The notes under the pieces are model-generated. The model ran no database searches. It had not been told where the DNA came from and saw only the letters and a list, made by a program, of their open reading frames with translations. From Triglochin maritima (taxonomy: Eukaryota; Streptophyta; Magnoliopsida; Alismatales; Juncaginaceae), in assembly GCA_963682175.1 (NCBI GenBank), contig OY821775.1, forward strand, positions 8,032,501-8,096,500: a DNA stretch of 64,000 bases, read 5' to 3'. Shown one piece after another: positions 11,050-20,714 of this stretch. Position 1 is the first letter of the stretch. Each line of letters starts with the position of its first letter. Both the position numbers and the translations under genes were made by a program.

Positions 11050-12830
11050 TGTAGGATCTACTAGCCCCTAAACTTAGTCTAAAGGGGGGGTGAATAGACT
11101 AATTACGGTATTAGTGATAACTATGCCAAATTCAAAATATGAGACAATAATGAATAAGAGATGAACAAACAAACCACTACTCCGGATGTATAGAGGTTTG
11201 GATCCAACCACCGGATCCTAGTCCTCTCTTACGAATTGCTCTTACTCGAGCAACTTCGCGTTCTCCACTAATCCGATCTCCGTTGCGGGCCGAGATCACG
11301 CCTTTACACCACAAGCTTTGCGAACACCCTCGCCTAGCTTGGACCACCTTCTCACAACCCGAGAAGAGCTTCACTCCGGAAGCTTGTACAACTCTTGAAG
11401 AATAAAACTTCAGCAACTAATCTTGGCACTTGAAAATGATGATGCAATCTAATGAGGATGGTTTCAAGTGAGAATATTTGTGAGCACAAGGGTTTTTAGC
11501 ACTTTGGAAGTAGTAATGAGATTTTGAGCTTAGAGAAAGATTGGGTAACTTGAATGAGTGTTCTAAACTCTATTTATATGCTCCAAACAAGTTCTAGCCG
11601 TTGGGGATTAAGTGATGGAGAGTTGTGTAAGAAAACACAAATCAGAAAAGACAGCACAGGTTTCTGGCGACTAACGGTCGACCGGATCGAGTTACACGGT
11701 CGACCTATTCAAGGCAGTGCTTCATTCGGTCGACCGAAAATGATAACGGTCGATCCAACTGGGCTGGAACTTAAGTGATCGGTCGAACGGTTTCGAATAC
11801 CAGTTCGACCGAAAGAGACAGTAGCTCTGGGTCTGGAAAAGACTTAAGGTTCGGTCGACCGTTCAAAGAGTTCCAGTCGACCGGTAGACATGTTTGCTTT
11901 GAGACCCGATAATAACACATGTAATCGGTCGAACGAGGTAAGTGCAACGTTCGACCGAATCTGCGCAGTAGCAAAGAGGCGGAAAAGAAACATGATTCGG
12001 TCGACCGTAATGGGAGGTCCGGTCGACCGGAAAACTAAATCCAAACTTAGGTTAGTTAGAAAAATGTGTATACGACCGTTGGAGTATACGACAAGTATAA
12101 TGGTCATAATAAATACAAATACGGAAATCAATCGGTCGAACGGAGATGAACTATCGGTCGACCGAAAGTCCTACTCAGAGGACACGTGTCGAAAAGAGAT
12201 AGGCAGAAGGATTTGTATTTGGTAAAATAATTTCTGACTCGACAAGGTCAAACTGTCGAACAGAACATATATGTCGGTCGACCGAAATGTAACAGTAAAA
12301 CAGGATATGAAGAAACGGTCGAACGGATGAAGGAATTTGGTCGACCGATTTCTAACAGGCAAAATTGATAGGCTGAACGGTCGACCGGATGAAGTAATTG
12401 GGTCGACCGTTTTGAGACAAATTTTGCTGACTGGGAAGGTCTGGTGAAAAACGGTCGAACCAAATGGTTCTACCGGTCGACCGTTTTAGTTCAGTTTTCC
12501 TGTTCTTTGGTTCTAATGAGTTTGGTTGAGTTCTAATGAAGTCTAGGATATATGGAAGATAACGTGAGACTTCTATAAGTATCCTAAGTGATGTGTAATG
12601 CAATGAATCATGAGTTTCAAGTGCCAAGTTACATTTAGAGCCTAAATACATGGAATTGAAACCTAGCTAGTCTTCGATCTTCATCTTTAGTTTAACTCAA
12701 ACTTGAATCCTGAAATGTTAGATAACACATATATATATGCAAGTAATAATATTTCAATTGATACATGTTTTTATTGAGAAGTTGATTAATCATCAAAACG
12801 GATTAACGATTATTAGCCAAAAAGCCAACA
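11050..12830 (-). repeat. 3' LTR of the Sirevirus element
   Basis: It starts (plus strand) TGTAGGATCTACTAG and ends AAAAAGCCAACA, giving intact TG...CA ends. It is 1,781 bp long. On the minus strand a TATA box CATATAAATAG lies at 11,570-11,580, which places the palindrome cluster (11,673-12,488) upstream of the start site in U3. Open frames within it occur almost identically in the other LTR and are not genes. Confidence 0.93.
11673..12488. repeat. CGGTCGACCG palindrome array in U3 of the 3' LTR
   Basis: About 22 copies occur in 815 bp. Perfect CGGTCGACCG sites (for example near 11,685, 11,729, 12,000, 12,020, 12,154, 12,275, 12,379 and 12,474) alternate with a second form, CGGTCGAACG or its inverse TTCGACCG. 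The same array, nearly base for base, is at 22,555-23,370 in the 5' LTR. Clustered short palindromes in U3 are reported for Sireviruses; this precise core is what I read here. Confidence 0.88.
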
Positions 12831-12970
12831 ATCTCCCTTTTTTTGATGATGACAACTTATCAACTTAAATACATGTTTAGATTTGATTTTTATCATACAC
12901 AATCAATGACTAAAGCTCCCCCTATTTTATAGCTCCCCCTATCTATAAGCATGTATTTATTTCTCCCCCT
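12831..12970 (-). promoter_or_regulatory. Multiple polypurine tracts upstream of the 3' LTR
   Basis: On the minus strand three AGGGGGAG-type tracts lie within 60 bp (12,961-12,970, 12,932-12,940 and 12,915-12,923). A final AAAAAAAGGGAGAT directly abuts the 3' LTR at 12,831. The first is preceded by TTATGCCAAAG, a context I recall from Sireviruses. The tracts prime plus-strand DNA synthesis; several in series are characteristic of this lineage. Confidence 0.85.
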
Positions 12971-13258
12971 TTGGCATAAGCAAAAAGACCCATAAGATAA
13001 TGTGATAAGCGTTTTAAGCAAATAAGATATGGTACCGGAAGCGAGATTATTTAGCCAAGCCAAAACATAGAAGAGGCAACAATAAACCATGCAATTAACT
13101 TAGAATTCATAACAAACATCAATAACAACGTCGAAAGCAAATACTACAAAGAGGTTCAAAACAAAATACATCAATAAACCAAAGTTTGAACCAACAACAT
13201 CATAAACCGAAATACAACGACAAAACGACACACACGCTCCACAAAACACAACATCAAA

Positions 13259-14566
13259 TCACCCAAGCCTCTGATCACGCAGCAGCGATGAAAGGGAGTC
13301 AAGAGAGGCTTCAATCCGGCCAAGCTGAGAGGATGTGTACGCCTCAAACGCATCGAAGCGAGCAGAAGTGGACGCCTCTAGTGCATCGAAGCGAGCAGAA
13401 GTGGACGCCTCAAGTGCATCGAAGCGAGCAGAAGTGGACGCCTCGAAGGATTGAACTTGATCCGAAAGTTGTTGAAAACGATACTGATCAACCAAAGATG
13501 AAGAGGACCACTACCCTTGAGCCCAAGCAGCAGAGTCTCCCTCACCCCACCAGGAGCTGGAGTCGCGAGGGACGGAATGAGGCATCCACCTCGGATCTTC
13601 AGATACTTCTTCTGCCTCTTCTCCTTCTTCTTCGGAATTTTGAGCTGAGTCCTCAGTAGATGAATGAGGTGGCGAAGGAAGAGGAATGGATTTCATTTTG
13701 AAAAGGGTGGTCTTACAGAAAGGAAATTTGTAGACCACAAAGGGAAAAGAAGTGACATCGATATTCCATTTTTCAAGAAGCACAGTGATCCACATAGGGT
13801 AGGGAAGATACGATCCACTACGATGACACATGTGCGAGATAATGAAACTAGGCCAATCTACCAACTCTTTCTTATAGATGCAATAGATGCACATAAAAGC
13901 CAAATTAGATATCTCGTTTCGGTGACCAAGTTTAGGAAAGATGTTGTAAGATATGATTTGGGCAAGAATCCGGGGTAGAGGGTGTAAAAGAGATGCATTG
14001 TGTTTGAAACGACAATTTACCCGAGGAGGAGGAATATCATATAACTCATCAACCATTGACTCTAGATTGGTGTCGGGGAGAGCACCTTGAGGAAAGTCAC
14101 GATAAATGTTTATTCCCCTTGACGAAAAACCTAGAGACTTAGACAACAATTCGGGTGTGATCTTATATTCAATCCCATTGATTAAGGTAGTCAAGACATG
14201 CTTATGAGGGACTTTTCTAAGTTTGCAATAGAATTGTTGCACAAGAAAGGGATAATAGGGTTTAGATGCAATAATAGTGTGAGAGTAAGTGAGTTTGTTT
14301 GCATCTAAAACGGATTGTAAAGACAAGTTATCAAAGTCAGCTACCTCAACCTTGCGACACGGTATGAAGTTAGCAACCGAGAAAAATTCATCCCACGACT
14401 TTTTAGCATCATCATCAACCGGAATGAACTGAAGCAAATGTTGAACCGGAGAAGCCGGAGCACGAGAAGAGGAAGGTTGAGTGTCTTGTTTCTTCTTGGA
14501 GCGACTCTCGGAAGCCTTCTCTTGAGAGGGACGTTTCTTGGAGATGGTGAGCTTTGAGCGACCCAT
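13259..14566 (-). pseudogene. Extra ORF in the env position of the Sirevirus element, with in-frame stop
   Basis: A 351-codon frame runs from 14,566 to a TAG at 13,511-13,513, and the same frame stays open to 13,259, for 436 codons in total. The N-terminus is basic and serine-rich (SKKRPSQEKASESRSKKK), like a nuclear-localisation tail. The middle, about residues 60-280, resembles the 'putative plant transposon protein' domain often carried by plant retroelements: a QFYCKL-like motif, ITPELLSKSLGF, then RILAQIISYNIFPKLGH. An acidic, proline/serine-rich stretch follows. After the stop come three or more copies of an 11-residue repeat (ALEASTSARFD). It lies downstream of pol, where Sireviruses carry env-like ORFs, but I see no signal peptide or clear membrane anchor, so env function is not supported. 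Confidence 0.7.
13340..13450 (-). repeat. 33-bp tandem repeat coding an 11-residue coiled-coil unit
   Basis: The unit containing CATCGAAGCGAGCAGAAGTG recurs exactly every 33 bp (near 13,351, 13,384 and 13,417). Translated on the minus strand it gives ALEASTSARFD, three near-identical units, flanked by diverged ones (SFEASTSARFD, AFEAYTSSQLG). Hydrophobic residues fall at positions that suit a hendecad coiled coil. Being a multiple of 3, the unit number can change without shifting frame. Confidence 0.85.
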
Positions 14567-14639
14567 TTTGGAGGAAAATGGTGGAGAAGGTGGAAAGTGG
14601 TTGAAGGGAGTCGAAAAAATGGAAGAACGAGTGGAGGAG

Positions 14640-15360
14640 GACGGCTGGAGAGGGTGGCGGTCGACCGGAATGGGAGGGGCGGCACTTAGGGTTTGAGGAG
14701 TGGAAAGGGGTGAAATGAGGGAAAACCTCGCAGAAGCCCTAAATGTATAGAAAATAACACAAACGGTCGACCGCTCTCATTACTCGGTCGACCGGTACGT
14801 TAAATTTTTTTTGAAAACCTACGACAGCACAGCTACTGGTCAAAATCGGCCGGACGAATATTACGAAACGGTCGACCGCGAGCAAAATATTTAAAACCAG
14901 GGAAGCTACTGAAGAGTTTCAGTCGGACGGAATGAGAATGTCGGTCGACCGACACACGAATATTCAAAGAAGGTGGAAACACTGACGAATTTCGGTCGGA
15001 CGGAAGGAGACTGCCGGTCGACCGAACGATGCGTGAAGGTTGCTAGGTGATTTTCGGTTGGACAAAAAAACACACATACGGTCGAACGCAAAACTTATAC
15101 GGTCGACCGCAATTCAACAAAGGTTCGACCGAAACTTAAGTGAACTTAAGTCAGGTCGACCAAGTGAAAAACGGTCGAACGAAGTGGAATACGTGGTCGA
15201 CCGAAACACACCAGGAGAACTCAAAAACGACACAGCATTGGGACCGGTCGACCGAACAAAATACAACGGTCGACCGAAACCGAGAAAATTTAAGAAGCTG
15301 CTTGATTAAAACAGTAATCCGGTCGAACGAAACTTGCTTTCAGTTCGACCGAATAACGTC
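14640..15360. repeat. Internal palindrome cluster between pol and the extra ORF
   Basis: The CGGTCGACCG family appears again outside the LTRs, with about 18 full or half sites between the end of pol and the start of the extra ORF. Examples are near 14,659, 14,763, 14,784, 14,869, 14,940, 15,015, 15,097 and 15,242. This 900-bp non-coding stretch otherwise shows no feature. It could be a promoter or leader for the extra ORF; that is inference. Confidence 0.8.
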
Positions 15361-15462
15361 TGAAAAGCCCAAATTTGATAAACACCCAATAAATCCGCAA
15401 GCAATTTGAAAGAAATCACAACCAAGAATGAAACTACGACAGAGTCACATGAAATGTTCAAG

Positions 15463-18400
15463 TTAGACGTCATTTAAGTTGCACATGCCTAGATTTAGCC
15501 TTATATGAATGAATTGATCAACGTTTAAAGGTTTTGTGAAGATATCCGCAAGTTGATCATTAGTGGGAACAAATATAAGCTCAATGTCTTCCTTTGTTGC
15601 ATGATCTCTTAGAAAATGATGTCTAACCTCAATGTGTTTAGTTCTAGAATGCAATATGGGATTTTTCGAAAGATTTATTGCACTAGTATTATCACATAAA
15701 ATAGGAGTAGTTTGAAACTCAAGTTTCAAGTCTTTGAGGGTTTGCCTCATCCACAAGACTTGTGCACATGCACAACCGGCAGCAATGTAATCGGCCTCGG
15801 TTGTCGACAATGCAACACTATTTTGTTTCTTACTAAACCAAGAGACAAGCGATTTTCCCAAGAATTGGCAAGTGCCACTAGTACTTTTACGATCTAAAAT
15901 GCAACCGGCATAGTCGGCGTCACTATAGGCAACAAGATCAAAAGCCCTAGTTTTGGGGTAAAACAAACCAAATTCTTGAGATCCTTTGAGATAGCGAAAA
16001 ATACGTTTTAAAGCATTGAAATGAGATTCTTTAGGACAAGCTTGAAAACGTGCACACAAACACACGGAAAACATAATATCCGGACGACTAGCGGTAAGAT
16101 AAAGCAAGGATCCGATCATACCTCGATATTTCTTGATATCCACCTCCTTGCCATTTTCATCTTTGTCTAGCTTAGTGCTAGTGCTCATGGGAGTGTTGTG
16201 TGGTTTGCTATCTTCAAGACCAAAGCGTTTTAAAAGCTCTCTTGTGTACTTTGCTTGGTGTATGAAGTTCCCATCTTTAGTTTGCTTAATTTGAAGTCCG
16301 AGGAAAAAATTTAGTTCACCAATTAAGCTCATCTCGAACTCCCCCTGCATAGACTTGGAAAATTCTTTGCAAAGACGCGGGTTACTTGCACCAAAAATTA
16401 TATCATCAACATAGATTTGTACCACTAGTAAATCATGATCATATGTTTTAACAAAAAGAGTGGTATCCACTTTACCCACACAAAAACCTTTGTCGATTAA
16501 GAAGTTCTTTAATCGCTCATACCAAGCTCTAGGAGCTTGTTTGAGGCCGTAAAGAGCCTTCTTAAGTTTAAACACATGGTTTGGGTAAGTTTCATTTACA
16601 AATCCGGGGGGTTGTGCCACAAAAACTTCTTCATTTATAAAGCCATTTAGGAAAGCACTTTTGACATCCATTTGAAATAATTTTATGTCCATGTAAAATG
16701 CGTAAGCTAATAACATGCGAATGACTTCCATTCGAGCGACGGGAGCATACGTTTCATCAAAGTCTATACCCTCCTCTTGGCGATAGCCTTGAGCGACGAG
16801 TCTAGCTTTGTTTCTTATTACATTCCCATCTTCGTCAAGTTTATTTCGAAATATCCATTTAGTTCCAATAACCGTTTGGTTAGAAGGTTTTTCAACAAGT
16901 TCCCAAACATTATTTCGAACAAATTGATTTAGCTCTTCATGCATAGCCATTAGCCAAAATTCATCATTACATGCTTCATCAACTTTCTTAGGTTCTACTG
17001 AAGAGATAAATGCATAAGAATCACAAACTACATGTGCTTTAGATCGTGTCGTCACACCTTGAGAAACATCTCCAATCACAAAGTCCTTCGGATGATCCTT
17101 TCTATAGGTCCAATCCTTAGGAAGATCCTCCACGTCCTCTTGTTGAAGACTTGGAGACTCTTGATGAGACTCAAGAGGAGCATCTTGTGATGATACATGT
17201 CTAATTATATCCATGTAATCATCATCAAGAGAGGAGTTATCCACACAAGCTAACTCGTCAAAGTTAACGTGTAGAGATTCTTCAACACAACTTGTTCGTT
17301 TATTATAGATTCTATATGCTTTACTCCTATCGGAATACCCTAAAAAGATAGCCTCATCAGATTTTGCATCAAATTTATCCAAGTTGTCTTTAGTATTGAG
17401 GACAAAATATTTTGAACCAAAAGCTTTAAAATATGAAATTTTAGGAGTCCGGTCATGCCAAAGTTGAAACGGAGTTTTCTTCAAAATAGGTCTAATGAGA
17501 ACACGATTCAACACATAGCAAGAAGTATTAACGGCTTCGCACCAAAAATATTTTGGAAGTCCTTTTTCCACAAGCATTGTTCTTGCCATTTCTTGAAGAG
17601 TTCTATTTTTCCTCTCAACTACCCCATTTTGTTGAGGAGTGCGAGGAAACGAAAAATTGTGCTCAATTCCATACTTTTCACAAAACTTTTGAAATGATTT
17701 ATTTTCAAATTCTCCTCCATGATCACTACGAATAGTGATTATGTTAGAATCTTTTTCTCTTTGAACACGTTTGCAAAAACTTTTAAATTTCTCAAAAGCG
17801 TCATACTTGTTAGCTAAAAATAAAACCCAAGTGAATCTCGAAAAGTCATCAACAATTACAAATGCATATCTTTTCCCTCCTAGACTTACGGTCCTTGAGG
17901 GTCCAAAAAGATCTAAGTGTAAAACCTCGAGAGGTTTTGAAGTTGACACCACATTTAGAGATTTAAAAGAAGATTTAAATTGTTTTCCAAATTGGCATGC
18001 ATCACAAAGTTTGTCCTTTTTGAAATCAATTTTTGGTAGTCCTCTAACCAATTCAAGTTTGGATAATTTGTGCAATTGTGACATACTTATATGTCCCAAG
18101 CGGTTGTGCCATAACCAAGCTTCGTCATGTGAGGCAACTAAACAAGTTTCAACACCTAGGTTTCTAAGATTATCAACATGAACAATGTAGATGTTATTTG
18201 ATCTATATCCATTAAAGACAATTTTCATGTCATTTTTAGAGATGATATGGCAAGTGTGTTTGTCAAATACAACTAGAAAATTCTTATCGGTCAATTGACT
18301 AACACTAAGTAAGCTATGTTTTAACCCATCTACTAATAAAACTTTTTCAATGTTAGGAGTATTAGAATTACCAACATTGCCGATGCCGACAATGTGTCCT

Positions 18401-18477
18401 TTAGCATTGTCTCCAAATGTGACGGTTCCTCCCTTCTTAGGCTTTAAGTTGGATAGAACATGGGAGTCTCCCGTCAT
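15463..18477 (-). CDS. pol: Copia pol polyprotein (protease end, integrase, reverse transcriptase, RNase H)
   Basis: An open frame of 1,004 codons from the first ATG. The frame really enters upstream: just before the ATG it reads WILDSGCSRH, the aspartic-protease DSG motif, with a TAG at about 18,534. In order come the integrase zinc-binding HHCC region (HNRLGH ... CDACQFGK, about residues 125-170); the integrase catalytic triad (D in HLDLFGP near 188, D in SDHGGEF near 249, E in VVERKNRT near 287); the RT with YGLKQAPRAWY and the YVDD active site near 689; and RNase H with SDADYAG, STTEADYIA and TKPL near the end. Integrase before RT makes it Copia. The domains appear complete and all listed catalytic residues are present. 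It would need frameshift or readthrough from gag, and gag is broken here, so autonomous activity is unlikely. Confidence 0.95.
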   Translation of the reverse strand: MTGDSHVLSNLKPKKGGTVTFGDNAKGHIVGIGNVGNSNTPNIEKVLLVDGLKHSLLSVSQLTDKNFLVVFDKHTCHIISKNDMKIVFNGYRSNNIYIVHVDNLRNLGVETCLVASHDEAWLWHNRLGHISMSQLHKLSKLELVRGLPKIDFKKDKLCDACQFGKQFKSSFKSLNVVSTSKPLEVLHLDLFGPSRTVSLGGKRYAFVIVDDFSRFTWVLFLANKYDAFEKFKSFCKRVQREKDSNIITIRSDHGGEFENKSFQKFCEKYGIEHNFSFPRTPQQNGVVERKNRTLQEMARTMLVEKGLPKYFWCEAVNTSCYVLNRVLIRPILKKTPFQLWHDRTPKISYFKAFGSKYFVLNTKDNLDKFDAKSDEAIFLGYSDRSKAYRIYNKRTSCVEESLHVNFDELACVDNSSLDDDYMDIIRHVSSQDAPLESHQESPSLQQEDVEDLPKDWTYRKDHPKDFVIGDVSQGVTTRSKAHVVCDSYAFISSVEPKKVDEACNDEFWLMAMHEELNQFVRNNVWELVEKPSNQTVIGTKWIFRNKLDEDGNVIRNKARLVAQGYRQEEGIDFDETYAPVARMEVIRMLLAYAFYMDIKLFQMDVKSAFLNGFINEEVFVAQPPGFVNETYPNHVFKLKKALYGLKQAPRAWYERLKNFLIDKGFCVGKVDTTLFVKTYDHDLLVVQIYVDDIIFGASNPRLCKEFSKSMQGEFEMSLIGELNFFLGLQIKQTKDGNFIHQAKYTRELLKRFGLEDSKPHNTPMSTSTKLDKDENGKEVDIKKYRGMIGSLLYLTASRPDIMFSVCLCARFQACPKESHFNALKRIFRYLKGSQEFGLFYPKTRAFDLVAYSDADYAGCILDRKSTSGTCQFLGKSLVSWFSKKQNSVALSTTEADYIAAGCACAQVLWMRQTLKDLKLEFQTTPILCDNTSAINLSKNPILHSRTKHIEVRHHFLRDHATKEDIELIFVPTNDQLADIFTKPLNVDQFIHIRLNLGMCNLNDV

Positions 18478-18529
18478 ATGCCTCGAGCACCCGCTATCGA
18501 GAATCCACTTCCCCTTTCTCCTTGCTTTT

Positions 18530-18660
18530 ATCTACAATCAAAGAAACAAGTGAAGACTTTGGTACCCAAATTTATTTGGGTCCTTGAGGGTTAGCTTTTG
18601 GTACCCAAACTTGAGTAGTCTTAGGTACCCAAAAATTCGATCGGCTTCAGGTCATAGCAA
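18530..18660 (-). pseudogene. Decayed gag-pol junction with WVPK repeats
   Basis: On the minus strand upstream of the protease motif the sequence encodes three WVPK tetrapeptides (FWVPK, VWVPK, IWVPK), typical of the linker before the protease in Sirevirus polyproteins. They lie in a different frame from the protease and are interrupted by a TAA, so the gag-pol connection is broken by at least one indel and one stop. Confidence 0.6.
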
Positions 18661-19284
18661 GTCAAACCAATTCTTCTCCTTAATTGAGTCCGAGTCCTTA
18701 GGGGTCAATGTCTAATTGATTTTAAATTTTAAGGCTTGGGTGACACTTTAGGATTGTGATTTGTGGGCCACGGAAGGGTGATGAAATCCCCACCGTATCT
18801 TTTCCTACGGAGTTGCCCTTAAGATAGTTTAACTTAGATCTAACAAAGATAGTCAAACAATGGTCTTTTAATGGGGGCAATTGCAAGGTTGTATGCAAAT
18901 TAAATTATATGCTTAAATGCAATCGTTAAAAACCGCGATACGTACCTTGCCTCCAGCACGCTTCAACAGAAATTGATTTGCAAGAATTTAGCAAGAATAA
19001 TGCAAACAAAACATTATATGATGCATGCACTAAGGTCTTTCTAATTTTGTGAATTTTAGGTCAGAGTTGAAATATTGCCAATTATGGAATTTAAGCTTAA
19101 CACGTGCAATTCTAATAAAAGGAAATTTTCTGAAACTAGAAATTACGAGGAAAAAGGCAACGAAGGTTACCTACGCAATGCTCAGTCGGGTTCGCCGCCC
19201 GCTCTCGAAATTTCAGTATCTTTACGCGTCCACCCAGAGATGAGTCGCGTCCCAGAAAAAGTTGAAGCCCAGACGCTCCAAGTG

Positions 19285-20230
19285 TGCGGCGGATTCGCCG
19301 CAAGTTGTTCTTCAGGTGCGGCGATTTCGCCGCTCGTTTAGCTCAAATGGTGCTCGGATTTCGCCGTGCACTCTGTTGTCTCCTGAAACACAAATCCAAA
19401 TACTTAGATCGCGCACAAGATAAACATGATAAAATCGAAATACAAAAACAACAAAATCTGCGTCGCCTCCCCGGCAATGGCGCCAAAAACTTGATGAGAA
19501 TTTTATTTATACCGCAAGTGCACGGTGTCAATGAAGACGTGGCAAATACGGGTGGAACACAAGGAGTGAGAGATATTGTTATTTTTGGATTTTCGATTAG
19601 AGAGAGAGAGAACAATAATAAGGTTGGTTTTGAGATTTTTGGGTTTTAATTATCTAAAGCAAGAAACATGAACAAATAAAACTAAAACAAGAACAAAGAT
19701 GGTGAATTCCGTTGGGTGGAGGTTTAGATATCGGGTTTAGATTAGAGAATTCTGAAACTTATAATAAATCATATTAGTTATAAAGCATTACATGATAAAT
19801 GATTAAACATAAACTCAAGTAATCAAAACATACTAATACGAAATTAAAATAATAACATCTTCTCTTCTCATCACCCTAAATCCGTCACCCCCACCCTTTG
19901 GAAAGAGTTAGAAACTCATAGAGGGAGGAAGAAGGGGTCCTTGAGACATTACAAAAGAAAAGTAAAAACAAGAAATAAAAGACAGAATTTTATTAATGAA
20001 AAGAAGAATACAAAACTAAGATTAAGAAATAAAAACTAACACCAAAGACTAAGGACCCTTCTAACATCGTTCTCGGGTTTATTTATAGTTGCTACAAGGG
20101 ATCTAGGTATAATATTGGAAAGTACACGTGTCCAGACACGACTGGACGAAATTGGAGCACACGGATCGAAGCTTGGGCGGCGGAAACGCCGCACATTGTG
20201 TGTGTGGTGCGGCGGAAACGCCGCACAATC
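19285..20230. repeat. GCGGCG-N4-CGCCGC palindromes in the nested fragment
   Basis: At least four strong palindromes with fixed GC arms and an AT-rich four-base centre occur: near 19,287 (TGCGGCGGATTCGCCGCA), 19,319 (GCGGCGATTTCGCCGC), 20,176 (GGCGGAAACGCC) and 20,209 (GTGCGGCGGAAACGCCGCAC). Two lie on each side of the primer site. Confidence 0.8.
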
Positions 20231-20379
20231 TGGCCTGCTTTTGTCCGGATTTTGGTTGAATGTTTATGGTATGATTTGATCCTTCTTTGCGCGTCTGGAT
20301 TGATTCTTTCCATTCTTTTGAACTCCGGATTAATTCCTTCACATATTTGGAGATATACATTGATTTTTCTATATATTTT

Positions 20380-20625
20380 CTCCAAGAGAATAAAAGCTAC
20401 TCGTGATTTGCAATTAGGTCCTTGACTTTTTGCAGTTAAGTCCCTGGTTACTTTTGTGCTTATGTCCTTGTTCTTTTTGCAATTAGGACTTGAATGCTTT
20501 TATGCTTGGATACATTTCCATTCGTAACCCGATAATCTTGAACTTGGTCTTTATGATAGAAATGAGTCTTTTGCATGCGTTTATGCTCGGGATGTGGGTA
20601 AATTGCATTCAGGTCCCTGTAATAT
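20380..20625. repeat. Degenerate repeats in the nested LTR
   Basis: A word close to TTTGCAATTAGGTCCTTG occurs four to five times at about 35-60 bp spacing (near 20,407, 20,432, 20,460, 20,478 and, diverged, 20,592). This lies in the U3 part of the nested LTR if it is on the minus strand. Confidence 0.6.
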
Positions 20626-20714
20626 GTAAATAAGACTAAACGCATACCTTAGTAGCATTTATTGATGTAAAAGTAATCTAAATGAAAGACATATGATGCA
20701 ATGTATGCAATGCA

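Larger units (their letters stand above)
18660..20657 (-). mobile_element. Nested LTR-retroelement fragment (Tat/Ogre/Athila-like PBS)
   Basis: Between the Sirevirus gag and pol lies unrelated DNA. On the minus strand it holds an LTR end ...AATTCTCATCA, a 6-nt spacer and then TGGCGCCATTGCCGGGGAGG (19,466-19,485), the Arg/Asp-tRNA-type primer site used by plant Tat/Ogre/Athila Gypsy elements. The LTR would be about 19,492 (TGATGAGAAT) to about 20,657 (...AGTAGCA). A TATA box (CTATAAATA on the minus strand) is near 20,080. Only one LTR and some hundreds of bases of interior are seen, so the copy is truncated. The left boundary is not resolved and no target duplication was found. Confidence 0.65.

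Noticed and set aside
11554..12225. Frames repeated in both LTRs (74, 95 and 111 codons)
   Set aside because: They recur at 22,436-23,107 because the LTRs are near-identical; they have no protein similarity and overlap the palindrome array on both strands.
11673..12488. Regularly recurring palindromes as a CRISPR array
   Set aside because: Repeats are only about 10 bp, spacing is irregular, there are no cas genes, and the region is an LTR in plant DNA.
13186..13659. 157-codon plus-strand frame
   Set aside because: It is antisense to the extra ORF of the Sirevirus element and owes its repeats (HRSEQKWTP) to the 33-bp coding repeat of the other strand.
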